From: Meghimatium bilineatum | Taxonomy: Eukaryota; Mollusca; Gastropoda; Stylommatophora; Philomycidae | Length of the DNA stretch: 64,000 nucleotides | Reading direction: 5' to 3' | NCBI GenBank assembly: GCA_034231615.1 | Contig: CM067306.1 | Span: forward strand, 66,320,579 to 66,384,578 | In this document: piece by piece, positions 1 to 10,500 of the stretch | How the letters are laid out: the number at the start of each line of letters is the position of its first letter | Numbering within the stretch: the first letter of the stretch is position 1 | Notes under the pieces: generated by a model | The model's input: the letters and a program-made list of their open reading frames with translations, nothing else | Databases searched by the model: none | What the model was told of the DNA's origin: nothing | Program-made: the position numbers and the translations under genes

Positions 1-393
1 TGAAAAGTGGTTCTGATTAGCGATGGTGACAATTCACCTAAAATCGGGTGATGATAAAGATGATGATGTGATGTACCAGAGTCCGACTAATGTGTCCAAT
101 GCACGTCTGCACTTCTCTACCACACTCTGGGCATGTGTTGGAGAAGTATGTGGGATATTGAGCAGCTCCTGCCTTTCTTCTAGCGCGTTTTAGTTGCGCA
201 TTAAATAATGTCTGAGGTTCTCTACAGCTGCTGCACCACTCTTGAATCTGCGCTGTCTTGTCGAAGACTCTCCCATGTATTTGTGTCTATTTTAAGGTGA
301 GTCCGTGATGTCTTAAGAGTGTCTTGAAAATGTTGTTTGTCCTCTGGTTTTGTGGGAGCCAGTCTGGAGTTCTCCATAAAACAACTGCTGTGG
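1..393 (-). mobile_element. LINE group 1, 3' end of reverse-transcriptase ORF (decayed)
   Basis: Read on the reverse strand this is the C-terminal part of a non-LTR retrotransposon polyprotein. In order one can read LFYGELQTGSHKT, then HKYMGES, SGAAAVENLRH and finally a zinc-knuckle start TCPECGRE. Stops and frame jumps separate the pieces, so it is dead. The same order of motifs recurs at 7.33-7.75 kb and 21.87-22.39 kb on the other strand, which defines the group. A C-terminal C2H2-like knuckle after the RT domain is known from several LINE clades; I cannot fix the clade by eye. The element is cut by the window edge on its 3' side. Confidence 0.8.
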
Positions 394-1097
394 TAGACAA
401 TGATCTTTCATGTGAACCATGTCAATGTGAATTTATATAACAATTGAATGTATGTAAGAGACTGGTCACCGTGTCAATGTGAATTTACATAACAATTGAA
501 TGTATGTAAGAGGCTGGTCATGAATTACGTTAAACAACACTTGGGGGGGGGCAGTACTTCGATATTTGTTGACATTGTGAGAAAAGTTGACGTCAGAAAT
601 ACTGTTTTTAAAACACCAATACATTTTTTACATTTGAAATTAAAATATAAAAATCTGAAAGAATATAAATCATATAGTTTTTTAACGCTTCTGTTAACCA
701 GACTGTTGATTATTTTAAGTTTACATAACTATTGCTATTGACGATTTGCTCAATAATTTAATTTTAGCATTATTTCTAGAACATTTGCATTTATCTGTAT
801 GTAGTGAAGTCATTGCGTGACACTGTGGTTTTCAGCCTTGGCAGTCATGACATGGCTGGATTATTTTGTACCTTTCGGTCCAGTGTTTCCGTCTTCCATC
901 TTCCTTTTGAGTCAGGATGTGTTTCCCATCCATCCAAGGATTGTCCACAGGGCAGTGGAGATTACATTTTACAGGATACAAAAATAAATGTCTGTATGTA
1001 GTTATAATACTAGATATTAAACAATAGCCGACGATATGCAGATCACATCCGTCGTAGCAGAACGTGGACAACAATGAGTACAATCAACGACATATAG
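394..1097. other. AT-rich sequence without recognised gene
   Basis: No coding pattern, RNA gene or known repeat is visible. A segment of about 55 bp around CAATTGAATGTATGTAAGAG occurs twice (about 435-460 and 492-515), a short local duplication. Short open frames here lack codon bias. Confidence 0.4.
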
Positions 1098-1243
1098 TGC
1101 ATAGTTGGAAACCTACCTACCTGATGGTGTTGTCAACATAGATGGAAACTTATCTACCTGGTGGTGTCGTTAATATAGATGGAAACCTACCTACCTGATG
1201 GTGTTGTCAACATAGATGGAAACCTACCTATCTGGTGATGTGA
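1098..1243. repeat. 42-bp tandem repeat, about 3.5 copies
   Basis: The word ATAGATGGAAACCTACCTAC recurs every 42 bp with TGATGGTGTTGTCAAC between. Copies differ at several sites, so the array is old or slowly homogenised. Confidence 0.85.
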
Positions 1244-1600
1244 TCAAGAAATAACGCATCAGTGTCCCGAGACAACTCGACTATGAAAATTGGATGGGGG
1301 CTTCGGTAATTCAACGCAAATATCAAAATGAACGGACATAAGTACAACTGTTACCAATATTAGTCAATAAGGCAAACTAACAAAGAAACACGGCGATATA
1401 TAATGTTTCGACTAAAAGCCTTTATCATGGAGAAAGATAACAAAACGATATCAACAATGTACTAGACGTAAGAAAGCACATATGAAGATGGTAGGGACAA
1501 GAGACTGAAGAAACATGTCTTAAGGAAGAGAAAGATCAAAGCTGGGAGGGTCCATCAAAGTAGGAGAAGACAGATATAGCATGACGAGACGAAATGGTGG

Positions 1601-1706
1601 ATGAGATAATGATAATGAGATAATGATAATTTTATAATGATAATGAGATAATGATAATGAGATAATGATAATGAGATAATGATAATGATATAATGATAAT
1701 GATATA
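1601..1706. repeat. GAGATAATGATAAT array
   Basis: A 14-bp unit GAGATAATGATAAT with an inner ATAATG hexamer is repeated about seven times with one slipped copy. Confidence 0.85.
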
Positions 1707-1743
1707 TGCGATCATATAAGACACAAGTTAATAATAAAAGAAT

Positions 1744-1914
1744 AAAACATGTTATGTGTTATGTGCTATGTGTTATGTGTTATGTGCTATGTGTTATGTG
1801 TTATGTGCTATGTGTTATGTGTTATGTGTTATGTGTTATGTGTTATGTGTTATGTGCTATGTGTTATGTGTTATGTGTTATGTGTTATGTGTTATGTGCT
1901 ATGTGATATGTGTT
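1744..1914. repeat. GTTATGT heptamer array, about 24 copies
   Basis: Heptamers GTTATGT and GCTATGT alternate in no fixed order. Since 7 is not a multiple of 3 all three forward frames stay open and give Met/Cys/Tyr/Val-rich pseudo-proteins, which are not genes. Confidence 0.9.
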
Positions 1915-1924
1915 GTGATAATTA

Positions 1925-2036
1925 TTTTTCTTGGTTCTAGCTCGTGGTTGGTAAAATATCGCCAGAGATTTCAGAAAATTGGGTAAAAGGGATGAGTCCA
2001 CGGACTGTTGGATCAAACCAACCAACCAACCATACA
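1925..2036. mobile_element. Dispersed repeat D, 3' end with (CCAA)n tail
   Basis: The stretch GGGATGAGTCCACGGACTG ... TGGATCAAACCAACCAACC matches the end of a second copy at about 33.16-33.21 kb (GGGCATGAGTCCATGGACCG ... GGATCAGCAAGCAACCAACC). Both finish in a CCAA-type microsatellite, as short retroposons often do. Identity to a named SINE family is not established. Confidence 0.6.
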
Positions 2037-2427
2037 TGGTTCTATGCGTTTGAACCGCGACCATGTTCTCGCTAAGCGAAACTATAATAATATCTCACTA
2101 GCCAGGGAAGTTAGGATCTAAATGTAAAGGTATAGATTTGGATTAGGACACGTCACCGGTCTCGACTACGCCAATAATAGACAATATTACATCGCTGTAG
2201 AACAATTCCTGAAGTGTTTACTGCCACCGGAGCCACTTTCTTGTTGTCAATTCTTTGATGTTTCATATATTGGCATATACGGTCTCACTTAGCTTGCTCA
2301 CGTACAGACATCAGGAAATTATCTGTGTGATTCAGTGTGAAACTGTTGGTGGGAGATGTCAGGAGTGGGAGGAGTGTGATGGAGCCTGAGAAACACAAGA
2401 AGAAGAGAGGGGAAAACGTGCAACCGA
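2037..2427. other. Unassigned sequence
   Basis: Nothing recognised. Purine content rises towards the right edge where the GA-rich array starts. Confidence 0.35.
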
Positions 2428-3391
2428 AGGAGAATATTAAAGTGGAGGTTGGAGGAGAGAGAGAATTAAAGGGGAGGCTGAAGGAGAGAGAGTATTAAAG
2501 TGGAGGTTGAAGGAGAGAGAGTATTAAAGTGGAGGTTGAAGGAGAGAGAGTATTAAAGTGGAGGTTGAAGGAGAGAGAGTATTAAAGTGGAGGTTGGAGG
2601 AGAGAGAGTATTAAAGTGGAGGTTGAAGGAGAGAGAGTATTAAAGTGGAGGTTGAAGGAGAGAGAGTATTAAAGGGGAGGCTGAAGGAGAGAGAGTATTA
2701 AAGTGGAGGTTGAAGGAGAGAGAGTATTAAAGTGGAGGTTTAAGGAGAGAGAGTATTAAAGGGGAGGCTGAAGGAGAGAGAGTATTAAAGTGGAGGTTGA
2801 AGGAGAGAGAGTATTAAAGTGGAGGTTGAAGGAGAGAGAGTATTAAAGGGGAGGCTGAAGGAGAGAGAGAGAATTAAAGTGGAGGTTGAAGGAGAGAGAG
2901 TATTAAAGTGGAGGTTCAAGGAGAGAGAGTATTAAAGTGGAGGTTGAAGGAGAGAGAGTATTAAAGGGGAGGCTGAAGGAGAGAGAGAGTATTAAAGTGG
3001 AGGTTGAAGGAGAGAGAGAGTATTAAAGTGGAGGCTGAAGGAGAGAGAGAGAGAATTAAAGTGGAGGTTGGAGGAGAGAGATAGTATTAAAGTGGAGGCT
3101 GGAGGAGAGAGAGATTATTAAAGTGGAGGTTGGAGGAGAGAGAGTATTAAAGTGGAGGTTGGAGGAGAGAGAGTATTAAAGTGGAGGCTGAAGGAGAGAG
3201 AGAGTATTAAAGTGGAGGCTGAAGGAGAGAGAGAGTATTAAAGTGGAGGCTGAAGGAGAGAGAGAGTATTAAAGTGGAGGCTGAAAGAGAGAGAGAGTAT
3301 TAAAGGGGAGGCTGAAAGAGAGAGAGTGTTAAAGTGGAGGCTGAAGGAGAGAAATAATCAAAATGGAGGCTGAAGGAGAGAATTAAATTGG
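2428..3391. repeat. GA-rich minisatellite, 29-33 bp unit, about 32 copies
   Basis: Units carry GTATTAAAGTGGAGG followed by TTGAAGGAGAGAGA. Length varies by 2-bp steps in the GA run (GAGAGA to GAGAGAGAGA), and two variants (GGTTGAAG and GGCTGAAG) are interspersed. The plus strand is strongly purine-rich over almost 1 kb. No open frame survives, so the array is not coding. Confidence 0.95.
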
Positions 3392-3560
3392 AGACTGAAA
3401 GGAGGGTTTATGGTTGTATTTTTAGTCCCAGAATGAAGCCATTCCACCGCGCCATCACCGGACTAACATGTCTTGGAAGCAGAATAGCAGACACTTCTGG
3501 ATAAACCATCATTCTTCTATGAGATTATAAAGAACCAAACTGACACAGGATATCCGACAA
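3392..3560. other. Unassigned sequence
   Basis: No gene or repeat recognised. Confidence 0.3.
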
Positions 3561-3564
3561 AGTT

Positions 3565-3650
3565 GAGAGTGCCTCAGTAACACAATCAAGTAACGACCAC
3601 TAACTATGAGAGTGCCTCAGTAAAACAACCAAGTAACGACCACCAACTAT
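3565..3650. repeat. 43-bp direct duplication
   Basis: GAGAGTGCCTCAGTAA starts at 3565 and again at 3608, with matching flanks up to CCACYAACTATGA. Confidence 0.85.
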
Positions 3651-3834
3651 GATAATTTACTAATGTTACTAGTAACTAACAATGAGTAAAACTAATGTAA
3701 CAGAGAAATAAGAAATAGAAATAAAAACAAAAGAACAAGGACTGTTTCTACGTTACGGTTCAACAGGGGCCTCTATCAAGAAACAAACATACAAAAGAAA
3801 TACACACATTTCCTATCGTTTGTGTCTCTTCTAT

Positions 3835-4135
3835 GAGATTAGTTGAACTCGTTCACAATGATGGCACATCTAGCATTACCTGTCACCTAGGAGTCTGCCA
3901 CACAATGATGGCACATCTAGCATTACCTGTCACTGTCACCTAGGAGTCTGCCACACAAGGACAAGGATACGGTGTTTGCTGATCTCCATCATCATCAACC
4001 GTTTCGATGATTTGATAGAAGACAAAAGTAAGAAATCGTGACAAGACGTGGCAAAGATGATTTTTATCACAGCTGACATGTTGTCAACATATTCCCCAAC
4101 TTTACTTAGTCTCTTCCTACCACATGCATGAACAG
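3835..4135 (+). mobile_element. Dispersed repeat C, copy 1 (unexpanded centre, duplicated left part)
   Basis: From GGCACATCTAGCATTACC through GGAGTCTGCCACACAAGG, GTGTTTGCTGATC and GAAGACAAAAGTAAG to CATATTCCCCAAC this matches, in order, the segment at 8.78-9.14 kb. The left part (3857-3956) is duplicated here with a unit of about 47-53 bp, and an extra CTGTCAC marks the second copy. The family has no recognised coding content. Strand is arbitrary. Confidence 0.65.
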
Positions 4136-4139
4136 AACA

Positions 4140-4336
4140 CAGTGCCCTTTTTTTTTACACCCTGAACTAGAAGTTTAGCTCCCCTCCCACCCCCCTACCC
4201 CCGTTGTCACACAGGTGATTTAGGGAGATAACAAGAGTACAGGTATTTCTGTTTTTCAAATATGTATTGAAATGGTTGTCTCAGCTCGCGTGAAATTGGT
4301 CGTAGTTCGAGCGCTTGTTACGTAGTTCGTTCATGT
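4140..4336. other. Unassigned, includes homopolymer T and C-rich runs
   Basis: A T run near 4149 and the C-rich stretch around 4182-4203 are simple sequence; nothing else recognised. Confidence 0.3.
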
Positions 4337-4510
4337 TGCTTCTTCTTCTTCTTATTCAGCGTTCATTCTCAAACTCCCGCTGGAACTGTCTTGCAGCTGG
4401 ATCATGGATGTATTACAGAGAAACGAAATACGTTGTGTGGCCGTTTTATTTTCACAAATGGCCCGACACAACTGTCTTCGGCCGAGTTCACGTTACAATC
4501 AGAAGAATAA
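4337..4510 (-). mobile_element. SINE family A copy with (AAG)n tail
   Basis: On the minus strand the copy ends in AAGAAGAAGAAG. Read on plus it goes CTTCTTCTTCTT, CAGCGTTCATTCTCAAACTC, CCGCTGGAACTG, GTTGTGTGGCCGTTTTATTT and CCCGACACAACTGTCTTCGG. The same order is seen at 20.05, 24.28, 33.89 and 62.44 kb. A short non-coding element with an A-rich triplet tail on a consistent strand is typical of SINEs. I see no tRNA head. Confidence 0.75.
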
Positions 4511-5069
4511 CTGTTGTCTAAACTTTAATAGCAGTTGAAAAGAAATGTCCTTCACAGTAGTCCTTCAAACGTGGGGGACATATCGCCCCAGGGGTACCAC
4601 GAAGCCTTGACGAACGGACAAGGTGAAAATAACTGAAATTAGGGTATCGGAGGAGAGAAGTACTAATACGTCTAGTGAGGCTGTGCTTAGTGAGGCTGTG
4701 TTTAATGAGGCTGGGGCGAGACTCGGGCTAGTGAGACTGGGTCTAGGGAGATTGTGGTGTTTAGTGAAGCTGGGGCTACAAGATGGCAGTTATAATATAA
4801 TGCACTATTATATATATATATATATATCCAACGAAGAGTCAACAATCATTTATAAGAACTCATGAGGCGGGAATGGGGAGTGGCGCAGAAGAGAAATTGT
4901 CTCTAACAATTAAAACATTAGTGGGAAGGAATCACAGCTTCACAGGTGATGCACAGACTGACAGTAGGTAAGCCTGATTGTTAGACATACACTTACCGAC
5001 ATACGCATGTGTAAATAGATTGTTAGATATATACGAACTTAGAGATACAGAAACAGGTAGACTTGACGT
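4511..5069. other. Unassigned, with degenerate GTGAGGCTG repeats and a TA run
   Basis: A degenerate 15-18 bp motif around TAGTGAGGCTG recurs at 4672-4775. A short TATATATA run lies at about 4810-4827. No gene recognised. Confidence 0.4.
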
Positions 5070-5320
5070 ATGAAAGGATGGATGAATGGTTGGATGGGTG
5101 GATGGTTGGATGAGTGTGTGGATGGTTATATGGATGGACGAACTGATGGTGGAGTGGACGAATAGGTGAATAGATGGACAGAATGATGATTGAATGAATG
5201 GAAAGAAGGTTCGAAGGATTGATGGGTGAATGAATTGATTGTTGGATAAATTGTTACATGGATGGATAGATGGATGGATGAACGAATTGATGGTTGGATG
5301 GATGAATTAATGGATGGACA
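5070..5320. repeat. Degenerate GGAT/GATG tetranucleotide array
   Basis: GGATGGATGG-type words with many substitutions (GGTTGGATGG, GGATGAACGA) fill the segment. It has the appearance of an old, point-mutated microsatellite. Confidence 0.8.
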
Positions 5321-5629
5321 AATAGTCAGGAAGACAGATCGACATAAAGGCAGACCGGAATATAAACAGCTGACTATCAGTCACACAGACACCCACCGCC
5401 GACAACACAAGACTTATTGCCTAGTTGCAAATTAAGCCTTCTAAATGACTCACTTGTCTCCGTGTTTTTTATTCCTCACTAAGATTATACTTTATGTAAC
5501 AGCCAATGAAAATCAAGGGAATAGTCAAGTCAGCCATTTTATAAGGCTTATTTTACCATTAGCCAATAGGTCCTATATAGCAGATGGCCACGCACAACCA
5601 TATGTCACTCGCAATATATACTACACACA

Positions 5630-5732
5630 CACACCCACACAGAGTGATGCGCCTACCAGAAAGACATACCCAATTCTAATACACCCACACAACGATGCTC
5701 CTACCAGAAAGACATACCCAATTCTAATGTAT
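5630..5732. repeat. 46-49 bp duplication
   Basis: CTACCAGAAAGACATACCCA with flanking CACCCACACA occurs twice in direct orientation. Confidence 0.85.
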
Positions 5733-6046
5733 ATTGTAATGAATATATATTGAACCCGCCCATGTGCACACATAAAAAACAACGGGTATTCAGTGCACAG
5801 AATAACTTTGATCACTGGGAGGAAGGACAGATAGCTTAAGGATGTCTCTCTCTCCAGCAACAGAGTGTGGTGTCTACCTGGTAAGATAGTATATCCACGT
5901 GCAATAAATTATGCCTAGAACTGGTTGTTTTATCGATCTTAATATCGTGAGATAAGTTCTGTCGGAGAAATTACACTCAACAAACAAATCATTACCTCGT
6001 GGAGAGCTCGATACTTAGCCTAGAACTCTTCCCATTGTTATGTCTA
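5733..6046. other. Unassigned sequence
   Basis: No coding pattern or known repeat seen. Confidence 0.3.
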
Positions 6047-6572
6047 CTTCATGCACCGTTTTCTTTCTAATATCTAGTTCTTGCACCTTTTTCTCTTTAT
6101 TTCTAGTTCTTGCATTGTTTTCTTTCTAATTTCTAGCTCTTGCACTTTTTTCTCTCTAATTTCTAGCTCTTGTAGTTTTTATTCTATAATATATAGTTCT
6201 TGCACTTTTTCTCTCTAATATCTAGCTCTTGCACTTTTTTCTCTCTAATATCTAGTTCTTGCACTTTTTTCTCTCTAATATCTAGTTCTTGCACTGCTTT
6301 CTTTCTAATATCCAGTTCTTGCACTGCTTTCTTTCTAATATCCAGTTCTTGCACTGCTTTCTTTCTAATATCCAGTTCTTGCACTGCTTTATTTCTAATA
6401 TCCAGTTCTTGCACTGTTTTCTAACTAATATCCAGTTCTTGCACTGCTTTCTTTCTAATATCTATTTCTTGCTCTGTCTTCTTTCTAATGTCTAATTATT
6501 GCACTTTTTTCTCTCTAATATCTAGTTCTTACACTGTTTTCTTTCTAATATCTAGTTATTGCACTGTTATCT
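6047..6572. repeat. 30-bp tandem array, about 17.5 copies
   Basis: The unit is CTAATATCCAGTTCTTGCAC plus TGCTTTCTTT; copies vary between CTCTCT and CTTTCT and between ATCC and ATCT. Because 30 is a multiple of 3, long pseudo-ORFs appear on both strands. The array runs directly into LINE sequence on its right. Confidence 0.95.
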
Positions 6573-6890
6573 TTCTATTGACATATCTACGAAGAACACT
6601 CGGAGTGTCATTAAGAGATAGAATTAGAAGCGTTAACATCTTTACTCCCTCTTTAACTCCATTGCATCAAGGCAACCATCATATCTCCCTCTGTATCTCC
6701 ATTGTATCAAGGCAACCATCATATCTCCCTCTGTATCTCCATTGCATCAAGGCAACCATCATATCTCCCTCTGTGTCTCCATTGCATCAAGCCAACCATC
6801 CTACTATATTTACAACAGATATAGACCATATAAAAGAGATGAGTTGTTCCCGAGAGTTATTTACACAAACAAACCGACACATCCGAGATC
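6573..6890 (+). mobile_element. LINE group 2 fragment, interrupted by a 40-bp array
   Basis: TYLRRTLGVSLRDRIRS is read on plus at the left. It matches LRRILGVSLRDRIRND of the minus-strand group 2 copy at 10.5 kb. After the 40-bp array (6655-6803) one reads IKEMSCSRELF, which resembles the extreme C-terminus AISRELFHP of that copy. The intervening ~70 residues are missing. The left match is strong; the right match is short and less sure. Confidence 0.55.
6655..6803. repeat. 40-bp tandem repeat, about 3.7 copies
   Basis: CATCAAGGCAACCATCATAT then CTCCCTCTGTATCTCCATTG repeats with few changes. It lies between two LINE group 2 segments and may be an internal expansion. Confidence 0.9.
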
Positions 6891-7318
6891 GGTATATATT
6901 AAGATGAAGTCAGCAGTATGGAATAAACGTGGAGAAATATAAAAAATTCGAGTTGGAAAATAATTACACAAAAAAAAAATAACTCCAATAAAATGGGGAG
7001 AAACAACATATACATGGCAATTGTATCTCTGTTAATGATAAAATCAGAGATGATTACTCAGAGAAAGCTATTGTAGGCAGAGAATTGTCTCTGCTCTGGC
7101 AGTGTAATGTGTTAGTGTATTAGTGCGGTGGTGGACCTCTCAGCTGTCACGGAGTAATAGGCTTAGGGAAAAGAGGATTATTGATACAACGTAATGTAGA
7201 TGGTATAATTTTGGTGCGCGTTTTTACACACGCACAAAAAGACGCACGAAGGGGAAAAGCCGCGCCTATTCACAGTACACTTATATGTGTGTACGTGTAT
7301 ATATGTATGTATATCTGT
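6891..7318. other. Unassigned sequence
   Basis: No gene seen. CA/TG-rich stretch at 7225-7330 with alternating GTGTAC/GTATAT immediately precedes the next LINE copy. Confidence 0.3.
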
Positions 7319-7790
7319 AAGCGTGTATAGAATGTTGATGAAGGCGCGGACACGCTGGGCAGGACACATGGTCCGCATGAAAGATCCTCGTCTAACAAAA
7401 ACATTGTTTTATAGAGAACTCCAGACTGACTGCAGCAAGACCGGGAGACAGAAGAAGAGTTTTAAAGACAATCAGAACACTACTAATTCACGTCAAAATA
7501 GACACAAATTTATGGGAGAATTTTATACAAGACAGATCCGACTGATGTCGCGGAATCAAAATTAATGCTGCAGCTGCACAGAACTTCAGATATTAAGCTG
7601 CGCAAAAAGAGCGCGCTAGAAGAAAGGCAAGAGTTGCGCAATGTCTCGTAGACTCCTCTCACACATGCCCAGAGTGTGGTAGACAATTATAGACACGCAT
7701 AGGACTCATTAGTCGTAGTCCGGCACACTGTAGACATTATTATCATCCCAGTTCAGTTTAATGGTCATCATCGACTTTGCCGGACGAATA
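7319..7790 (+). mobile_element. LINE group 1, 3' end of RT ORF (decayed)
   Basis: Plus-strand reading gives SVSVYRMLMKARTRWAGHM, VRMKDPRLTKTLFYREL, QTDCSKTGRQKKSFKDN and later a knuckle CPECGRQL followed by a stop and TRIGLISRS. The 3' untranslated part (CAGTTCAGTTTAATGGTCAT, CGGACGAATAA) aligns with the copy ending near 22.39 kb. It is 5'-truncated at about 7319, a usual outcome of target-primed reverse transcription. Several stops show it is dead. The upstream residues SVSVYR matter because they identify the source of the 36-bp array at 20.4 kb. Confidence 0.85.
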
Positions 7791-7892
7791 ATATGTATGT
7801 ATGTATTTGATGGTGAGAGAAACACGAGGAATTGGCACTCGTGCTACCTATGCCAGGAGGTGAAGTTATATGTTTAGTTGTAAAATGGTGGT

Positions 7893-8258
7893 TTCTGTAT
7901 AGTATAATTTTTGATGATGTTTTCTGTATAGTATAGTTTTGATGGTGTTTCTAGTACAGTTGTTGATGGTGTTTGCTGTATAGTATAGTTTTTATGGTGT
8001 TTTCAGTATAGTATAGTTTTTGATGGTGTTTTCTGTGTAGTATAGTTTTTGATGGTCTTTTATGTATAGTATAGTTTTTGATGGTGTTTTCTGTATCGTA
8101 TAGTTTTTGATGGTGTTTTCTGTATAGTATAGTTTTTGATGGTGTTTTCTGTATAGTATAGTTTTTGATGGAGTTTTCTGTATCGTATAGTTTTTGATGG
8201 TGTTTTCTGTATAGTATAGTTTTTGATGGTGTTTTCTGTATCGTATAGTTTTTGATGG
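7893..8258. repeat. 29-bp tandem array, about 12.5 copies
   Basis: The unit is TTTTTGATGGTGTTTTCTGT plus ATAGTATAG, with ATCGTATAG variants. All minus-strand frames remain largely open, giving Thr/Lys/Tyr-rich pseudo-proteins. Confidence 0.95.
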
Positions 8259-8534
8259 GGAGAATGATGATGATAGTGATCCATTTAGATATGACCAGGT
8301 GACTCTTGGCAGCCAATAGTCTGTCTAACAAAAGTACATGTACAAAGTTGAGTAATCTAAATGACACCCCAATTCGTATGCTCGATTTTGTATCAAAGAC
8401 ATTGTTGTGTTGGAAAGGGGGGGGGTGTTTAGGGAAGGATGTCCCAGAAGGGAGATAATCTAGTTCAGCAGCATTACAGAAGCACCACTTGCTTAATGGA
8501 GCTTATTATATACTTCTAGGTCAACTAGATCATC
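8259..8534. other. Unassigned sequence
   Basis: Contains a short G8 run near 8417. Nothing else recognised. Confidence 0.3.
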
Positions 8535-8766
8535 ATACGTCTCCCAGATCTGTTAATCCCTCTTCTCCCAGATATGTTAATCCATCTTCTCCCAGATCTG
8601 TTAATCAATCTTCTCCCAGATCTGTTAATCCATCTTCTCCCAGATCTGTTAACCCACCTTCTCCCAGATCTGTTAACCCATCTTCTCCCAGATCTGTTAA
8701 CCCATCTTCTCCCAGATCTGTTAATCCATCTTCTCCGATATTTGTTAACCCATTTTCTCCCAGATG
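8535..8766. repeat. 24-bp tandem array, about 9.7 copies
   Basis: TCTCCCAGATCTGTTAATCC plus ATCT is the unit. AGATCT makes a regularly spaced 6-bp palindrome. Open frames in several phases follow from the unit length. Confidence 0.95.
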
Positions 8767-8774
8767 TGTCTTCA

Positions 8775-9145
8775 AATCTGGCACATCAAACATTCTCTGT
8801 CACATAGGGGTCTGCCAATAACAGGCAAAGATGTGCTGTCTGCTGACACGGGCAAAGATGTGCTGTCTGCTGACACAGGCAAAGATGTGCTGTCTGCTGA
8901 CACAGGCAAAGATGTGCTGTCTGCTGACACAGGCAAAGATGTGCTGTCTGCTGACACAGGCAAAGATGTGCTGTCTGCTGACACGCATCTCATCATTATG
9001 AATTAGGAAGATGTGGTCGAAGACAAACGTAAGTCATGTAGACACGACATGCAGTAACAACGATGATTTGTTTTTCGCAAATGACAGGTTGTTAGCCTAT
9101 TCCCCTAACTTCCTAACCGCTTGCTACGAAATGCCTGGAAAAAAA
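8775..9145 (+). mobile_element. Dispersed repeat C, copy 2 with an internal 27-bp array
   Basis: GGCACATCAAACATTCTCTG, CATAGGGGTCTGCCA, GAAGACAAACGTAAG and TATTCCCCTAAC follow the same order as copy 1 at 3.84-4.13 kb. Where copy 1 has a single ACAAGGACAAGGATACGG/TGTTTGCTGATC, this copy has six tandem units of ACAGGCAAAGATGTGCTG/TCTGCTGAC. Confidence 0.65.
8822..8986. repeat. 27-bp tandem array, 6 copies
   Basis: Units are almost identical (one GACACG/GACACA difference). The single ancestral segment can be recognised in the sister copy of repeat C at about 3.95 kb. Confidence 0.95.
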
Positions 9146-9465
9146 TACATTGTTGCAATTCTTTATCATCTCAATGAAGTCCAGACTCTAGTTATCTCTT
9201 ACAACATACATGGAAATAAGATAGCGGCGTTTTTCTCTAAACGTCCATGCTCCGATTGCAATATGGGCGTATGTCGATGGAGAAGTATTCACGAACTGAG
9301 TCCCAAATAAATGTTTAACTTTGCGGGGACGATGCCCTAAGACCTTACACGTGCAAAGTGAGTCAAGCAAATGCTCCACGGAGTAGATAGCTGCGTCGTC
9401 TGAATGAGGTGACGTTATTTGACGGGAGAAAAAACAATCAGCGGTACTTGTGAAGTATGATTTAA
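9146..9465. other. Unassigned sequence
   Basis: A short open frame (9011-9310) overlaps repeat C and has no recognised domain. Nothing else supported. Confidence 0.3.
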
Positions 9466-9704
9466 CCCCAGCACAAGTTGACTACCAAATTATGTTTCAA
9501 CTCCAACACAAGTTGACTACCAAATTATGTTTCAACTCCAACACAAGATGACTACCAAATTATGTTTCAACTCCAACACAAGTTGACTACCAAATTATGT
9601 TTCAACTCCAACACAAGTTGACTACCAAATTATGTTTCAACTCCAACACAAGTTGACTACCAAATTATGTTTCAACTCCAACACAAGATGACTACCAAAT
9701 TATT
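9466..9704. repeat. 35-bp tandem array, about 6.8 copies
   Basis: AACTCCAACACAAGTTGACT plus ACCAAATTATGTTTC. Copies are nearly identical apart from AAGTTG/AAGATG. Confidence 0.95.
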
Positions 9705-10500
9705 AACAGACAAGACTAAGGTGTCTTTTTTCTTCTCAGAACAGGACACAACCGACTCCACAGCCACATGTATACATAGTTTAAGATTGACAATAAATAC
9801 ATGTGTACATTGGGAGAGACAATCTCTGGCAGCAGAGAAAATTCTTCAGATATCGCCGGAATATGAAATGCACAGGGAAATGCACCGGCCTCAAAAGACA
9901 ACGGCGGAAGAACAATTATACGGACTTCTGTACAAGTTAACAAAACACATTCAAGCTTAAAGAAGAGACAAAACGTCAGATTTAAGCATGTTCAATGCGA
10001 ACGAAAGTAGAACGATGGGTCTCGATGAGTCTGACTGAATAACTAACTAGAGACTTGCCTTACATATTCCACACATTCTGCAGATCAAAGACTTCAGAAG
10101 AAGATCTCTGATTTCTACGGTCTGAAGATGGTCAGTTACAACGAGATGAATTGATGTATATATTTGTTTATATTTTATTGGTCTATAATATTCACACACG
10201 ACGTGCACAGACACGCACATAACATACAAACATACACGCACACACACGTGTGTCGGTGTCACTCACTGTCACGAAACCAATTTGTATCTACTGTGAACTT
10301 GTAAACAAACGTGATGACACATCAGGGACCTTTCAAAATTCTTCAAAATTGTTGAAAGAAATAGTTATATCGTTTGTTTGTAATTGCCGTTCGTGTTTTT
10401 GTAAATGTGTAGACAGAGAAATGACACACATGTTGACATAACAATCATTCAAGTACTCAAATTCTATCTATCTATCTATCTATACGATGTGTCCCTTGTT
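9705..10500. other. Unassigned sequence with short CA and TCTA runs
   Basis: A splice-acceptor-like TTTTTTCTTCTCAG lies at about 9726-9739 but no convincing exon follows. A short (TCTA)n at 10466-10483 sits beside the group 2 LINE 3' end and could be its tail. Confidence 0.3.
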
